DNA of 64,000 bases. Origin: Acidobacteriota bacterium. GTDB taxonomy: Bacteria > Acidobacteriota > Terriglobia > Terriglobales > Acidobacteriaceae. Of this stretch, positions 42,333-50,036 are shown one piece after another; position 1 is the first letter of the stretch, and each line of letters opens with the position of its first letter. The translations under genes and the position numbers were made by a program. The notes under the pieces were generated by a model. The model did not search any database. It was given only the letters and a program-made list of their open reading frames with translations, and was not told the DNA's origin. Location of the stretch: positions 186,001 through 250,000 of the forward strand of contig JACPYL010000025.1 in the NCBI GenBank assembly GCA_016196065.1, given 5' to 3'.

Positions 42333-43625
42333 TTGTTCTCGCGACGCCGATTCCTGCAAACCGGTTCCGTGGCTGCTGTGGCCGCTACCTCTGTTGCACT
42401 TCCCACCCTCGCCCGCGCAGGAGAGTCGCAAAAATCTCTTCCTCCTGTAATCGGTCAACTCAAGTCGTTACGGGGAGAAGCCACTCCCATCTCCGTTGCC
42501 GAGCGACAGGAACGACAGGAGAAGGCTCGCCGCTTAATGCAGGAGAATAATCTCTCCGCGATTCTGCTGACCGAAGGTACGTCTCTCAATTATTTTGCGG
42601 TCATACGCTGGTGGGGGGGCGAGCGCCTGTTCGCCATGGTCATGCCTGCCAAGGGTGAGTCCTTTTATGTTTGCCCTGCATTCGAGGAAGGCCGAGCACG
42701 CGAACAGATCTCCAAATCGCCGGATGGCGATAACGCAGATGTCCGCATCTGGCAGGAAGATGAGAGTCCCTACGAACGGGTTGCGCAGGGCTTGGCCGAT
42801 CGCGGGATCGCCGGCGGCACCGTGGGCCTGGAAGAGACCGTCAAGTTCGTGTTCGCTGATAACCTTCGAAAAGCAGCGTCCGCCGCCTCATTTGCCAGTG
42901 CAATTCCAGTCACCTCCGGGTGCAGGATGGTCAAAAGCCCGCATGAACTGGCGTTGATGCGACTGGCGTCGAAGGTCACGTTGATGGCCTACGAGGCTAC
43001 CTACCGGTCCATGAAGCCGGGAATGACGCAGCATGATGTCGAGGACCTGGTGGAAGCGGCGCATAGCCAGTTAGGCTTTGAGGGTTCAGCGGACGCGCAG
43101 GTTGGAGAGTTCTCCGCATTCCCGCATGGATCCGTTACTCCTCAGGTAATCCGCGAAGGGACAATCGTTCTTATGGATGGAGGCTGCAAGGTAGAGGGAT
43201 ACTCTTCGGACATCACGCGTACGTTTGTGCTCGGCAAAGCCAGCGACAAGATGAAGCAGGTGTTCGATATCGTGCATCGCGCGCAGAGTGCCGCTCTCGC
43301 GGCCGCCAAGCCAGGAGCGGAATGCGGGTCCGTGGATGCTGCCGCGCGCAAAGTCATTGTCGACGCCGGCTACGGTCCCGATTACAAATATTTCAAGCAC
43401 CGCGTCGGCCATGGCATGGGCATGGACGGCCACGAATGGCCTTACCTGGTGCGCGGCAATGCCACCAAACTCCAACCCAATATGACATTCAGCGACGAAC
43501 CCGGAGTCTACATTCGTGGAGAATTCGGCGTCCGGCTGGAGGACGACATGTACATCACGGAGAATGGAGCCGATCTGTTTACGCCGCAGAGCCTGTCGCT
43601 GGAGAATCCGTTCGGGAAGGGCTAG
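42333..43625 (+). CDS. Tat-exported Xaa-Pro peptidase (M24 family)
   Basis: The product has 430 residues if the start is the TTG at 42333, chosen because GGAGG lies 6 bases upstream and the product then begins MFSRRRFLQTG, a canonical twin-arginine signal. An ATG at 42303 lacks a ribosome-binding site. An N-terminal creatinase-like domain is followed by the pita-bread catalytic domain with metal ligands in DGGCKVEGYSSDIT (two Asp), GHGMGMDGHEWP (His), FSDEPGVYI (Glu) and RLEDDMYI (Glu). It probably cleaves Xaa-Pro peptides in the periplasm. Confidence 0.88.
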   Translation: MFSRRRFLQTGSVAAVAATSVALPTLARAGESQKSLPPVIGQLKSLRGEATPISVAERQERQEKARRLMQENNLSAILLTEGTSLNYFAVIRWWGGERLFAMVMPAKGESFYVCPAFEEGRAREQISKSPDGDNADVRIWQEDESPYERVAQGLADRGIAGGTVGLEETVKFVFADNLRKAASAASFASAIPVTSGCRMVKSPHELALMRLASKVTLMAYEATYRSMKPGMTQHDVEDLVEAAHSQLGFEGSADAQVGEFSAFPHGSVTPQVIREGTIVLMDGGCKVEGYSSDITRTFVLGKASDKMKQVFDIVHRAQSAALAAAKPGAECGSVDAAARKVIVDAGYGPDYKYFKHRVGHGMGMDGHEWPYLVRGNATKLQPNMTFSDEPGVYIRGEFGVRLEDDMYITENGADLFTPQSLSLENPFGKG

Positions 43626-43665
43626 AGGGCGTGAGGAGACACGCTACTTCAAGTTCTTTCTAAAT

Positions 43666-43745
43666 AACTGTCATCCCGAGCGAAGCGAGGGATCTGCATC
43701 TTCCCGGCGAACTGCAGATCCCTCGCTTCGCTCGGGATGACAGTT
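43666..43745. repeat. 33-bp perfect inverted repeat of the TCATCCCGAGCGAAGCGAGG family
   Basis: Left arm 43666-43698 and right arm 43713-43745 are perfect inverted copies with a 14-base loop. This element is widespread in bacterial and metagenomic sequence, often mistranslated as a PERSEG-containing peptide. It lies between convergent genes and may also act in transcription termination. Confidence 0.9.
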
Positions 43746-43761
43746 CTTTAGAGTGGATTCT

Positions 43762-44211
43762 CTACTTGAGCGGCACGCTGTAGTGGGAAGCGATGACCTG
43801 CCAATTGCCGCCGACTTTCATCCACACATCGGTCAAACGATCGTGGTATTCATAGGGCTTGCCGTTGGATTTTCCTCGCTCATGGTAAGCCCCGGTCACG
43901 ACGGCGATGTTGCCGTGCATTCGAACTTTCAGGTCTGATATTTCGGCCACATCGACGTGAACCGAAGCGTCCGCGGTGTGGCTGATGTATCCAGACTTAC
44001 TGTAGGTGTTGCCGTCTTCCACCGTGATGACAAAGTCGTCCGCGAGCATGGAAGACAGCATGTCAATCTGGTGGTTCTTGTAGGACTCGGTCCACTTTTC
44101 TTCGAGTTTGCGGATCGTGGCAGCGCTGTCGGCTTTCTCTTGCGCAGCCACACTGGTAAGAAAGCACGCCAACAGAGACAGCATCAGGGTACAACCCACG
44201 CGAATGCGCAT
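43762..44211 (-). CDS. Exported NTF2-like (SnoaL/DUF4440) protein
   Basis: The product has 149 residues. A signal peptide (1-23, ending SVAAQ) is followed by a cone-shaped NTF2-like domain: helix IRKLEEKWTESYKNHQIDMLSSML, strand DFVITVEDGNTYSKSGYI, and terminal strands NIAVVTGAYHERG and DRLTDVWMKVGGNWQVIASHYS. This is a typical DUF4440 member, with a possible small-molecule-binding or hydrolase-like role. Confidence 0.88.
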   Translation of the reverse strand: MRIRVGCTLMLSLLACFLTSVAAQEKADSAATIRKLEEKWTESYKNHQIDMLSSMLADDFVITVEDGNTYSKSGYISHTADASVHVDVAEISDLKVRMHGNIAVVTGAYHERGKSNGKPYEYHDRLTDVWMKVGGNWQVIASHYSVPLK

Positions 44212-44305
44212 GGATCTATGTCACACAATTCCTAACGCCTCGACAAGTTCCTTGTCTGGAACTCGGTGGACGTTGGAGCCGCCGCCAAGATGCCCCGGCT
44301 GCGTT

Positions 44306-45565
44306 CTACCGCGTCACCGGTTCCGGACGTCGTCCCGCCAACTGGCTCCGAATCGCCACCGACAGCCGCCGGATACCCTCGCGAATCTTGTCCGGTTCCG
44401 CATTCGAGAAGTTCAGACGGAAGTGGCGGCGTCCTTCGGCGGCAAAACCGTTTCCGCTGTAGAAAGAATCACCCGGAACGAACGCGACATTTTCCTTGAG
44501 GGCTGCTTCGAATAGCAGATGGCTATCCATGCCTTCCGGCAAGGTTACCCACAGAAACAGGCCGCCTTGCGGATGAGTCCAGCTCACCTCAGGAGGGAAG
44601 TATTCCTGTAATGCTTCGAGCATCACGTTACGGCGTTCGCCGTAGACTTTGCGGATCAACTTGATGTGCTCGTCGAGGAAATTGTCGTGCGCCACTTCAT
44701 GGGCGACCATCTGAGTGAACGTCGAAGTGTGCAGGTCGGCACCTTGCTTGATCTGGACCAGCTTCGCGATCACATCCGCCGGCGCCACCATCCAACCGAG
44801 ACGGAGTCCAGGCGCGAGCGTCTTCGAAAAAGTGCTTAAGTAGATGACGTTGCCGGTGGTATAGCCGTCGTCTCCGCTTACATTCTGTCGATCGAGCACG
44901 ATCAGCGGAGTCAGATGCTCGCCCTCATAGCGCAGCTGACCATAAGGATCGTCTTCGACAATCGGGATACCATAGCGTTCCGACAACAGTACCAACTCGT
45001 GGCGCCGGCCCTCGGCGAGCGTGGTGCCTCCCGGATTCTGAAAGTTGGGCAGCACGTACATGAATTTTGGGCCGAGACGTAGCGAAGCTTCCAGTTGATT
45101 CGTTCGCAGGCCATCATGATCGCTGGGCACCGAAATGTATTCCGCGCCATAGACGTTGAAGGCCTGGAGCGCGCCCAGATAGGTCGGGGCTTCGACCAGC
45201 ACGCGGTCGCCGGAGTTAATCAGCAGCTTGCCAATCAGATCAAGGGCTTGTTGCGAACCGGACGTGATCAGCACGTTTTCGGGTTTGGCTTTGACCCCAT
45301 AGCGAGTCGTATGCCGCGCGATCATTTCGCGCAACGGTTCGTAGCCTTCGGTCGCACCATATTGCAGCGCTTCACTTCCCCGGGTCTCGAGCACCTTGGT
45401 GCAGGCCTCTTGAAACCTCTTGGTGGGGAACACTTCGGGAGCGGGAAGGCCTCCGGCAAAGGAAATGATTTTCGGGTTTTGCGTGACTTTCAAAAGCTCA
45501 CGGATCGCCGAACTCTTGATGTTGCGGGTGCGCTGCGCGTAGCGGGAAGTCCATGCAGTGGACAT
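44306..45565 (-). CDS. PLP-dependent aminotransferase, 2-aminoadipate/MocR-like class I
   Basis: The product has 419 residues, with GGGAGG upstream. It has the N-terminal IISFAGGLPAPEVFPTKRF, LQYGATEGYEPLREMIA, PLP-binding ITSGSQQALDLIGKLL, LPNFQNPGGTTL, VEDDPYGQLRYEG and the Schiff-base Lys in YLSTFSKTLAPGLRLGWM. It resembles 2-aminoadipate aminotransferase (LysN) and valine-pyruvate-type enzymes; the substrate is not resolved. There is no HTH domain. It has its own promoter region with a 12-base palindrome. Confidence 0.9.
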   Translation of the reverse strand: MSTAWTSRYAQRTRNIKSSAIRELLKVTQNPKIISFAGGLPAPEVFPTKRFQEACTKVLETRGSEALQYGATEGYEPLREMIARHTTRYGVKAKPENVLITSGSQQALDLIGKLLINSGDRVLVEAPTYLGALQAFNVYGAEYISVPSDHDGLRTNQLEASLRLGPKFMYVLPNFQNPGGTTLAEGRRHELVLLSERYGIPIVEDDPYGQLRYEGEHLTPLIVLDRQNVSGDDGYTTGNVIYLSTFSKTLAPGLRLGWMVAPADVIAKLVQIKQGADLHTSTFTQMVAHEVAHDNFLDEHIKLIRKVYGERRNVMLEALQEYFPPEVSWTHPQGGLFLWVTLPEGMDSHLLFEAALKENVAFVPGDSFYSGNGFAAEGRRHFRLNFSNAEPDKIREGIRRLSVAIRSQLAGRRPEPVTR

Positions 45566-45587
45566 CGGTATCCTCCCAACACCTTAG

Positions 45588-45599
45588 TTTACTAGTAAA
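45588..45599. promoter_or_regulatory. 12-base palindrome upstream of the aminotransferase gene
   Basis: A perfect TTTACTAGTAAA palindrome lies about 23 bases before the ATG, overlapping the expected leader. It could be an operator. No cognate regulator is evident. Confidence 0.35.
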
Positions 45600-45698
45600 T
45601 ATCAGGGGATACAGTGACGGAATAACTGTCCAAAGTGACTTAGATCACCAACTGGAACCGCGTGGCTGTTACCTGTCGTACCGTTCGAGGTGTCGTTT

Positions 45699-47126
45699 CT
45701 ATACCATCCATTGCTTCATACCCCGAAGGAGCGAATCAGGGGCTTCCGCGTCCAGTTCCACCAGGCCGTCATGGTAGGTTCGCGAATAGATGCGCGCGCG
45801 GGCCTCGAGCTGCGACAACGCCTTGCCTTCCTCCTGCGGGATCCGCAAACGTACGCGAGCCGGGCGATCTTCCTCGAGCATGTCATCGATACGATCGAGC
45901 AAAGTTCCCAATCCGATTCCCTTAACAGCAGACACATGGACTGTGTGTTCGTCATCTCGCAGGGATTCGCGCTGCTTCGGCAGAAGTAAGTCAACTTTGT
46001 TCATCACGTGGAGCCGCGGTTTCTTATCGGCTTCGAGTTCCTTGAGGACACTCTCAACCTGGGCGTCCTGTTCGGCAGAGATGGGGCTGTTCGCATCCGA
46101 CACATGCAGAATCAGAGTAGCGCGCTGTACCTCTTCGAGGGTGGCGCGAAAAGCCGACACCAGCGTGTGCGGCAATTGGCGAATGAAGCCTACGGTGTCG
46201 GAGAACAGTACTTTGCGCTTCGTGGGAAGCGTCACGCCACGAATCGTTGGATCGAGCGTAGCAAACATGCGCGATGAGGCAACCACGTCCGACTTAGTAA
46301 GCACATTAAACAAAGTGGACTTACCGGCATTCGTATATCCAACCAGTGCGATGGTAGCGACCGGAACCGATTCCCGCCGCTGGCGCTGCTGGGCGCGGAT
46401 GCGGCGCACGTCCTCGAGTTGTTGCTTGACGTGCCGCACGCGCCGGTAAATCTTCCGCTTATCGGTCTCCAGTTGTGTTTCGCCAGGGCCGCGGGTACCG
46501 ATGCCGCCGCCAAGTTGCGACATTTCGATGCCACGTCCGGCCAGTCGTGGAAGCATGTATTCCAACTGGGCCAACTCAACCTGCAACTGACCTTCACGCG
46601 TGCGCGCATGCTTCGCAAAAATGTCGAGGATCAGTTGCGTTCGATCGATAACGCGTGTGTTCACGATCCGTTCGATGTTTCGTTGCTGCGATGGAGAGAG
46701 ATCGTGATCGAAAAGGATCACGTCGGCAGAAACCGACGCAGCCGCTCCCGCAATTTCTTCCAGCTTTCCCTTGCCGACGAGCGTAGCGGGCTCCGGGCGG
46801 TCGCGATGCTGTGTGAATTCTCCTGTGATTTGCGCGCCCGCGCTGACCGCCAGGCTGCGGAGTTCGTCCAGAGAGTCTTCCCAATTGAACTCGGGAGAAT
46901 CCGCGGGCAAGCTCGAGGGATCTGAGTTCGCAGCTTGATCGCGGGCCGCCTGCGCTCCCGGCGTGATCGCCGCAGCGCTTACCTTTCCAGCGCCGCGACC
47001 CCGCGTGCGGAATTCAACCCCCACCAGGAAGGCGCGCTCCTGCTTCTCGGAAGGGTTCACAACCGGCTTCGCTGCGCCCCGGGTGGGGCGGTCAGCCAGC
47101 CTGGATTCATCTCGTCGCAGACTCAC
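45699..47126 (-). CDS. hflX: GTPase HflX
   Basis: The product has 475 residues (GTG start, AAGGA upstream). It is a ribosome-associated GTPase that splits stalled or hibernating ribosomes. The N-terminal HflX domain contains [16 protein letters not shown] and [18 protein letters not shown]. The G domain has G1 [16 protein letters not shown]3 [13 protein letters not shown] and G4 NKVDLL. The N-terminal 60 residues are longer and Ala-rich. It lies immediately after hfq, the same order as in enterobacteria. Confidence 0.95.
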   Translation of the reverse strand: MSLRRDESRLADRPTRGAAKPVVNPSEKQERAFLVGVEFRTRGRGAGKVSAAAITPGAQAARDQAANSDPSSLPADSPEFNWEDSLDELRSLAVSAGAQITGEFTQHRDRPEPATLVGKGKLEEIAGAAASVSADVILFDHDLSPSQQRNIERIVNTRVIDRTQLILDIFAKHARTREGQLQVELAQLEYMLPRLAGRGIEMSQLGGGIGTRGPGETQLETDKRKIYRRVRHVKQQLEDVRRIRAQQRQRRESVPVATIALVGYTNAGKSTLFNVLTKSDVVASSRMFATLDPTIRGVTLPTKRKVLFSDTVGFIRQLPHTLVSAFRATLEEVQRATLILHVSDANSPISAEQDAQVESVLKELEADKKPRLHVMNKVDLLLPKQRESLRDDEHTVHVSAVKGIGLGTLLDRIDDMLEEDRPARVRLRIPQEEGKALSQLEARARIYSRTYHDGLVELDAEAPDSLLRGMKQWMV

Positions 47127-47127
47127 T

Positions 47128-47427
47128 TCATCCTTCAGTGCCGGACGCCGCGTTGGAGGCGGACGTGTCCGGTGTCGCCGCGACGGCCGGTTTTGGTTCA
47201 GCGTGACTATGAACAGGCCGCGCCATCACGACCGTGGAGATGGCGTGCTTGAAGATCAGCTGTTCCTGATTCCCGGTTTCCAGTACGACGGAATATTTAT
47301 CGAACGACCGGATTCGCCCTGTCAGCTTGACTCCACTGACTAGATAAATGGTGATGTTATGCCGCTCCTTGCGGGCGGTGTTGAGGAAAGAATCCTGAAT
47401 GTTCTGCTGCGCCGGCTTGGTTTCCAT
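47128..47427 (-). CDS. hfq: RNA chaperone Hfq
   Basis: The product has 99 residues from the ATG at 47427, with AAGGAG 8 bases upstream. It has the Sm1 region ([25 protein letters not shown]), the Sm2 KHAISTVV motif and the proximal-face Gln8. The C-terminal tail (about 72-99) is Ala/Pro/Thr-rich and disordered. Hfq hexamers match small RNAs with mRNAs. hflX begins right at its end. Confidence 0.95.
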   Translation of the reverse strand: METKPAQQNIQDSFLNTARKERHNITIYLVSGVKLTGRIRSFDKYSVVLETGNQEQLIFKHAISTVVMARPVHSHAEPKPAVAATPDTSASNAASGTEG

Positions 47428-47628
47428 CTGCCGATCTCCTTCGTTCGAGTTAGATGCTGCGCCGCTTTTACTCGGGGAGGGCAATCGGCAGCAGCCTCTT
47501 TCGTGCTGAGTCCTACAATACGGCTTGAGACGCCGCTTTTCAACCGCCTGTCCCAACCCTCTGTTCATCGGCCATTTGCGTTTTACAGGCTGCGGTCTAC
47601 AATCGTCAGTTCCAGATAGGAGACCTGC

Positions 47629-48357
47629 GTGATCGACGTCACCCTTCCCCCCGATTCCAAGACTAACTTCCTGATGCTGTTTCGCTGGCTCCATTTCATC
47701 GCGGGCATAGCCTGGATCGGATTCCTGTATTTCTTCAACCTGGTCAACGTTTCATTCATGAAAGAGTTGGACCCGGCAACCAAGGGCAAAGTCTTCCCTC
47801 CCCTCATGACTCGCACCTTGTGGTGGTTTCGCTGGGGATCGTTCGTCACCGTGCTCACCGGCTTGGCAATTTGGGGCAGTATCGTCGCTTCCGACGCCCG
47901 CTATGGTGGTGCGACCTCGGGAGGCGCCATGAGGACCTTCTTCGGGATCTGGACGGCGGTGTGGGCTCTCATGTATGCCTGCGTCATTCCAGGCAAGGGT
48001 CCGCTCAACAAGGGTCCGGTGCTGGCGGTGGTGTACACGATCATCGTGCTGCTCGCGAGCTGGCTCTTCCTCCGTTTCAACAATCACGGATGGGAAGGCA
48101 ATCGTCTGCTGGCAATCGGAATCGGCGGCGGCATCGGATGGGTGATGATGCTCAATGTCTGGGGCGTCGTCTGGCGGGTCCAAAAGAAGATCATTCGATG
48201 GACACAAGACCAGGCTAGCAACGGCACGCCCATGCCGGACAAAGCTGCCTATCTTTCGAGGCAGGCATTTCTCGTGGCACGCGCGAATTTCGTGCTCTCG
48301 TTCCCGATGCTCTTTCTGATGGGGGCGGCCAGTCACTATCCGATGTTCTTGAAATAG
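47629..48357 (+). CDS. Membrane protein of the urate-oxidase N-terminal (PuuD-like) family
   Basis: The product has 242 residues, GTG start with AGGAG 6 bases upstream, and about six membrane helices. It has [23 protein letters not shown] with the conserved His, [25 protein letters not shown], and a C-terminal [27 protein letters not shown]. This matches the membrane half of bacterial urate hydroxylase PuuD, but the cytochrome c half is absent. Its 3' end overlaps the convergent AraC gene by 22 bases. Confidence 0.8.
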   Translation: MIDVTLPPDSKTNFLMLFRWLHFIAGIAWIGFLYFFNLVNVSFMKELDPATKGKVFPPLMTRTLWWFRWGSFVTVLTGLAIWGSIVASDARYGGATSGGAMRTFFGIWTAVWALMYACVIPGKGPLNKGPVLAVVYTIIVLLASWLFLRFNNHGWEGNRLLAIGIGGGIGWVMMLNVWGVVWRVQKKIIRWTQDQASNGTPMPDKAAYLSRQAFLVARANFVLSFPMLFLMGAASHYPMFLK

Positions 48358-49220
48358 CTCGAGGATTGTTCGGCCGGGCGGAGCTGCTTCTGGCCCCAAA
48401 ACATTTCGCGAAATTTTGCCGGGCTGACCGCGGTCACTCGACGGAACGTACGCGTAAAGTGGCTTTGATCCGCAAATCCGAGTGCCATGCTGATTTCGGC
48501 AATCGAGACTTCAGGCACTCGCATCCGCTCGCATGCCGCCCGCACTCGCAAGCGATGCACGTGCTCCCCGATTCCCTCGCCAACGTATTTCCGGAAGACA
48601 CGGGAAAGATGTACAGGATGAACGCCCGCTTCGCGGCTTAGATCGTCCAGCGTAAGACGCTCGGCATACTGCACGGCCAGCTTGTCGATGATCCGGTTGA
48701 GCCATGCGGGGCGGTGCGACTTGCCATCGGCCGGAATACGGGCCGTGGCAGCCATGAGTTCGGCCAGCAGGCTCTCGACGGAAAGCTCGTCGGGGCTCTT
48801 GCTACCGTTCACTTCCCGGAAGAGCTTCATTCCGAGCCAGAGCAGTTCTCCCCCCTTCGTATCATCACGCGCAATATCTAGGGAAGCGGAACAATCCGCC
48901 AGCCGGGTTCGCCAGCTGGGCCAGATTTCAATCTCAAAAAAGCGCGCTCCCGAAGGGCCGACCTCATCCTGGTGCGGAACCCCTCCCGGACGAAAATGTA
49001 CTGTAAACGGCCGGAATTGACGGTCTTCCCGACCGTAACGCTCTCCGTACGAGCCTTCCATCAGCACGGCGAAAAAAGAAAGCTCATGAGCGTGCGAGGG
49101 CAATTTTCTGGGCGAGGTGTGCCGCAGGTCTGTGAAAATGGCATCGCATTGCTCATGCCGGCTCTGCACTGCGCCATAGAAGTTACCTGCGCCCAGAGCC
49201 TGTCCGCCCGCCTGTGCCAT
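48336..49220 (-). CDS. AraC-family transcriptional regulator
   Basis: The product has 294 residues. An N-terminal cupin-like sensor (about 35-130, LPSHAHELSFFAVLMEGSY and RPGGVPHQDEVGPSG) precedes two C-terminal helix-turn-helix units (LTLDDLSREAGVHPVHLSRVFRKYVG and SIAEISMALGFADQSHFTRTFRRVTAVSPAKFRE). The inducer is unknown. It is divergent from the cytochrome P460 gene, the most likely target by position. Confidence 0.9.
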   Translation of the reverse strand: MAQAGGQALGAGNFYGAVQSRHEQCDAIFTDLRHTSPRKLPSHAHELSFFAVLMEGSYGERYGREDRQFRPFTVHFRPGGVPHQDEVGPSGARFFEIEIWPSWRTRLADCSASLDIARDDTKGGELLWLGMKLFREVNGSKSPDELSVESLLAELMAATARIPADGKSHRPAWLNRIIDKLAVQYAERLTLDDLSREAGVHPVHLSRVFRKYVGEGIGEHVHRLRVRAACERMRVPEVSIAEISMALGFADQSHFTRTFRRVTAVSPAKFREMFWGQKQLRPAEQSSSYFKNIG

Positions 49221-49325
49221 GCATGCTCCTCACGTTGAAAGGTTGTCTTTGTTCTAGACGCCGCCCTACCGACTTCGTTAGCTTGGAACGCAACACTCGT
49301 GATTCTCTATTTGGAGGAGTTTCAA

Positions 49326-49943
49326 ATGTTACGTTTCTGGCTGCTGATTGGCGTCGCCACTCTGCTATTCGCTCTGACCGGATCCAAGGCTCCGGCGAGT
49401 GCGCAATCGTCCCCGAAAAATTCCACCGCTCCTGTCTATACGGCAGACGGCAAGCTGGTGTTCCCTCCGAATTATAGGGAATGGATTTATCTGACCACGG
49501 GGCTCGACATGGACTACAGTCCCACCGTCAACCTGGCCGAACACTCCATGTTCGATAACGTCTTCGTTAACCCCGAGGCATACAAGGTGTTCGTCGCAAC
49601 CGGAAAATGGCCGGACAAGACGATCTTCGTCCTCGAAGGTCGAGTTGCGGGCAGCAAAGGCTCCATCAACAAGGGCGGTCACTATCAGACCACCGAAATC
49701 ATGTCGCGTTCGATCCACATGAAAGACGAATCGCGCGGCGGATGGGCATTCTACGGTTTCGGCGATGGCCCGAATGGCGACCACATTCCTCAGACCGCAG
49801 TCTGCTACTCCTGTCATGCTGATCACGGGGCGGTCGATACGACGTTCGTGCAGTTCTATCCAACGTTGCTGGATATCGCGAAGCAGAAGGGGACGTTCAG
49901 CGCCGCATATTTGAAAGAACAAGCCGCAGCGGAAAAAAAGTAG
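49326..49943 (+). CDS. Cytochrome P460 family protein
   Basis: The product has 205 residues from the ATG at 49326, with GGAGGAG about 8 bases upstream. It has a signal peptide (about 1-25) and a P460 fold: PNYREWIYLTTGLDMDYSP, NVFVNPEAYKVFVATGKWPDKT, and the single heme-binding CYSCH near residue 162. Family members use a cross-linked heme c to oxidise hydroxylamine or detoxify nitric oxide. The cross-linking Lys cannot be assigned from sequence alone. The product is periplasmic. Confidence 0.88.
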   Translation: MLRFWLLIGVATLLFALTGSKAPASAQSSPKNSTAPVYTADGKLVFPPNYREWIYLTTGLDMDYSPTVNLAEHSMFDNVFVNPEAYKVFVATGKWPDKTIFVLEGRVAGSKGSINKGGHYQTTEIMSRSIHMKDESRGGWAFYGFGDGPNGDHIPQTAVCYSCHADHGAVDTTFVQFYPTLLDIAKQKGTFSAAYLKEQAAAEKK

Positions 49944-49948
49944 TTGTA

Positions 49949-50022
49949 GAGACGGGGCTTGCCCCGTCTCGGCCGCCCACGGCACGGATGCTGCCATCAG
50001 AGACGCGGCAAGCCGCGTCTCT
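49949..50022. repeat. Two hairpins between cytochrome P460 and the AP-superfamily gene
   Basis: GAGACGGGGC/GCCCCGTCTC (49949-49970) and AGAGACGCGGC/GCCGCGTCTCT (49999-50022) are related inverted units in a convergent gap. Neither has a T-run. They belong to a common dispersed repeat type. Confidence 0.65.
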
Positions 50023-50036
50023 GCGGCGGGTTCTCG

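Noticed and set aside
43516-43740. Open frame containing a PERSEGSASS-type peptide
   Set aside because: The peptide is a known artefact of translating the dispersed TCATCCCGAGCGAAGCGAGG repeat and it overlaps the M24 peptidase in another frame.
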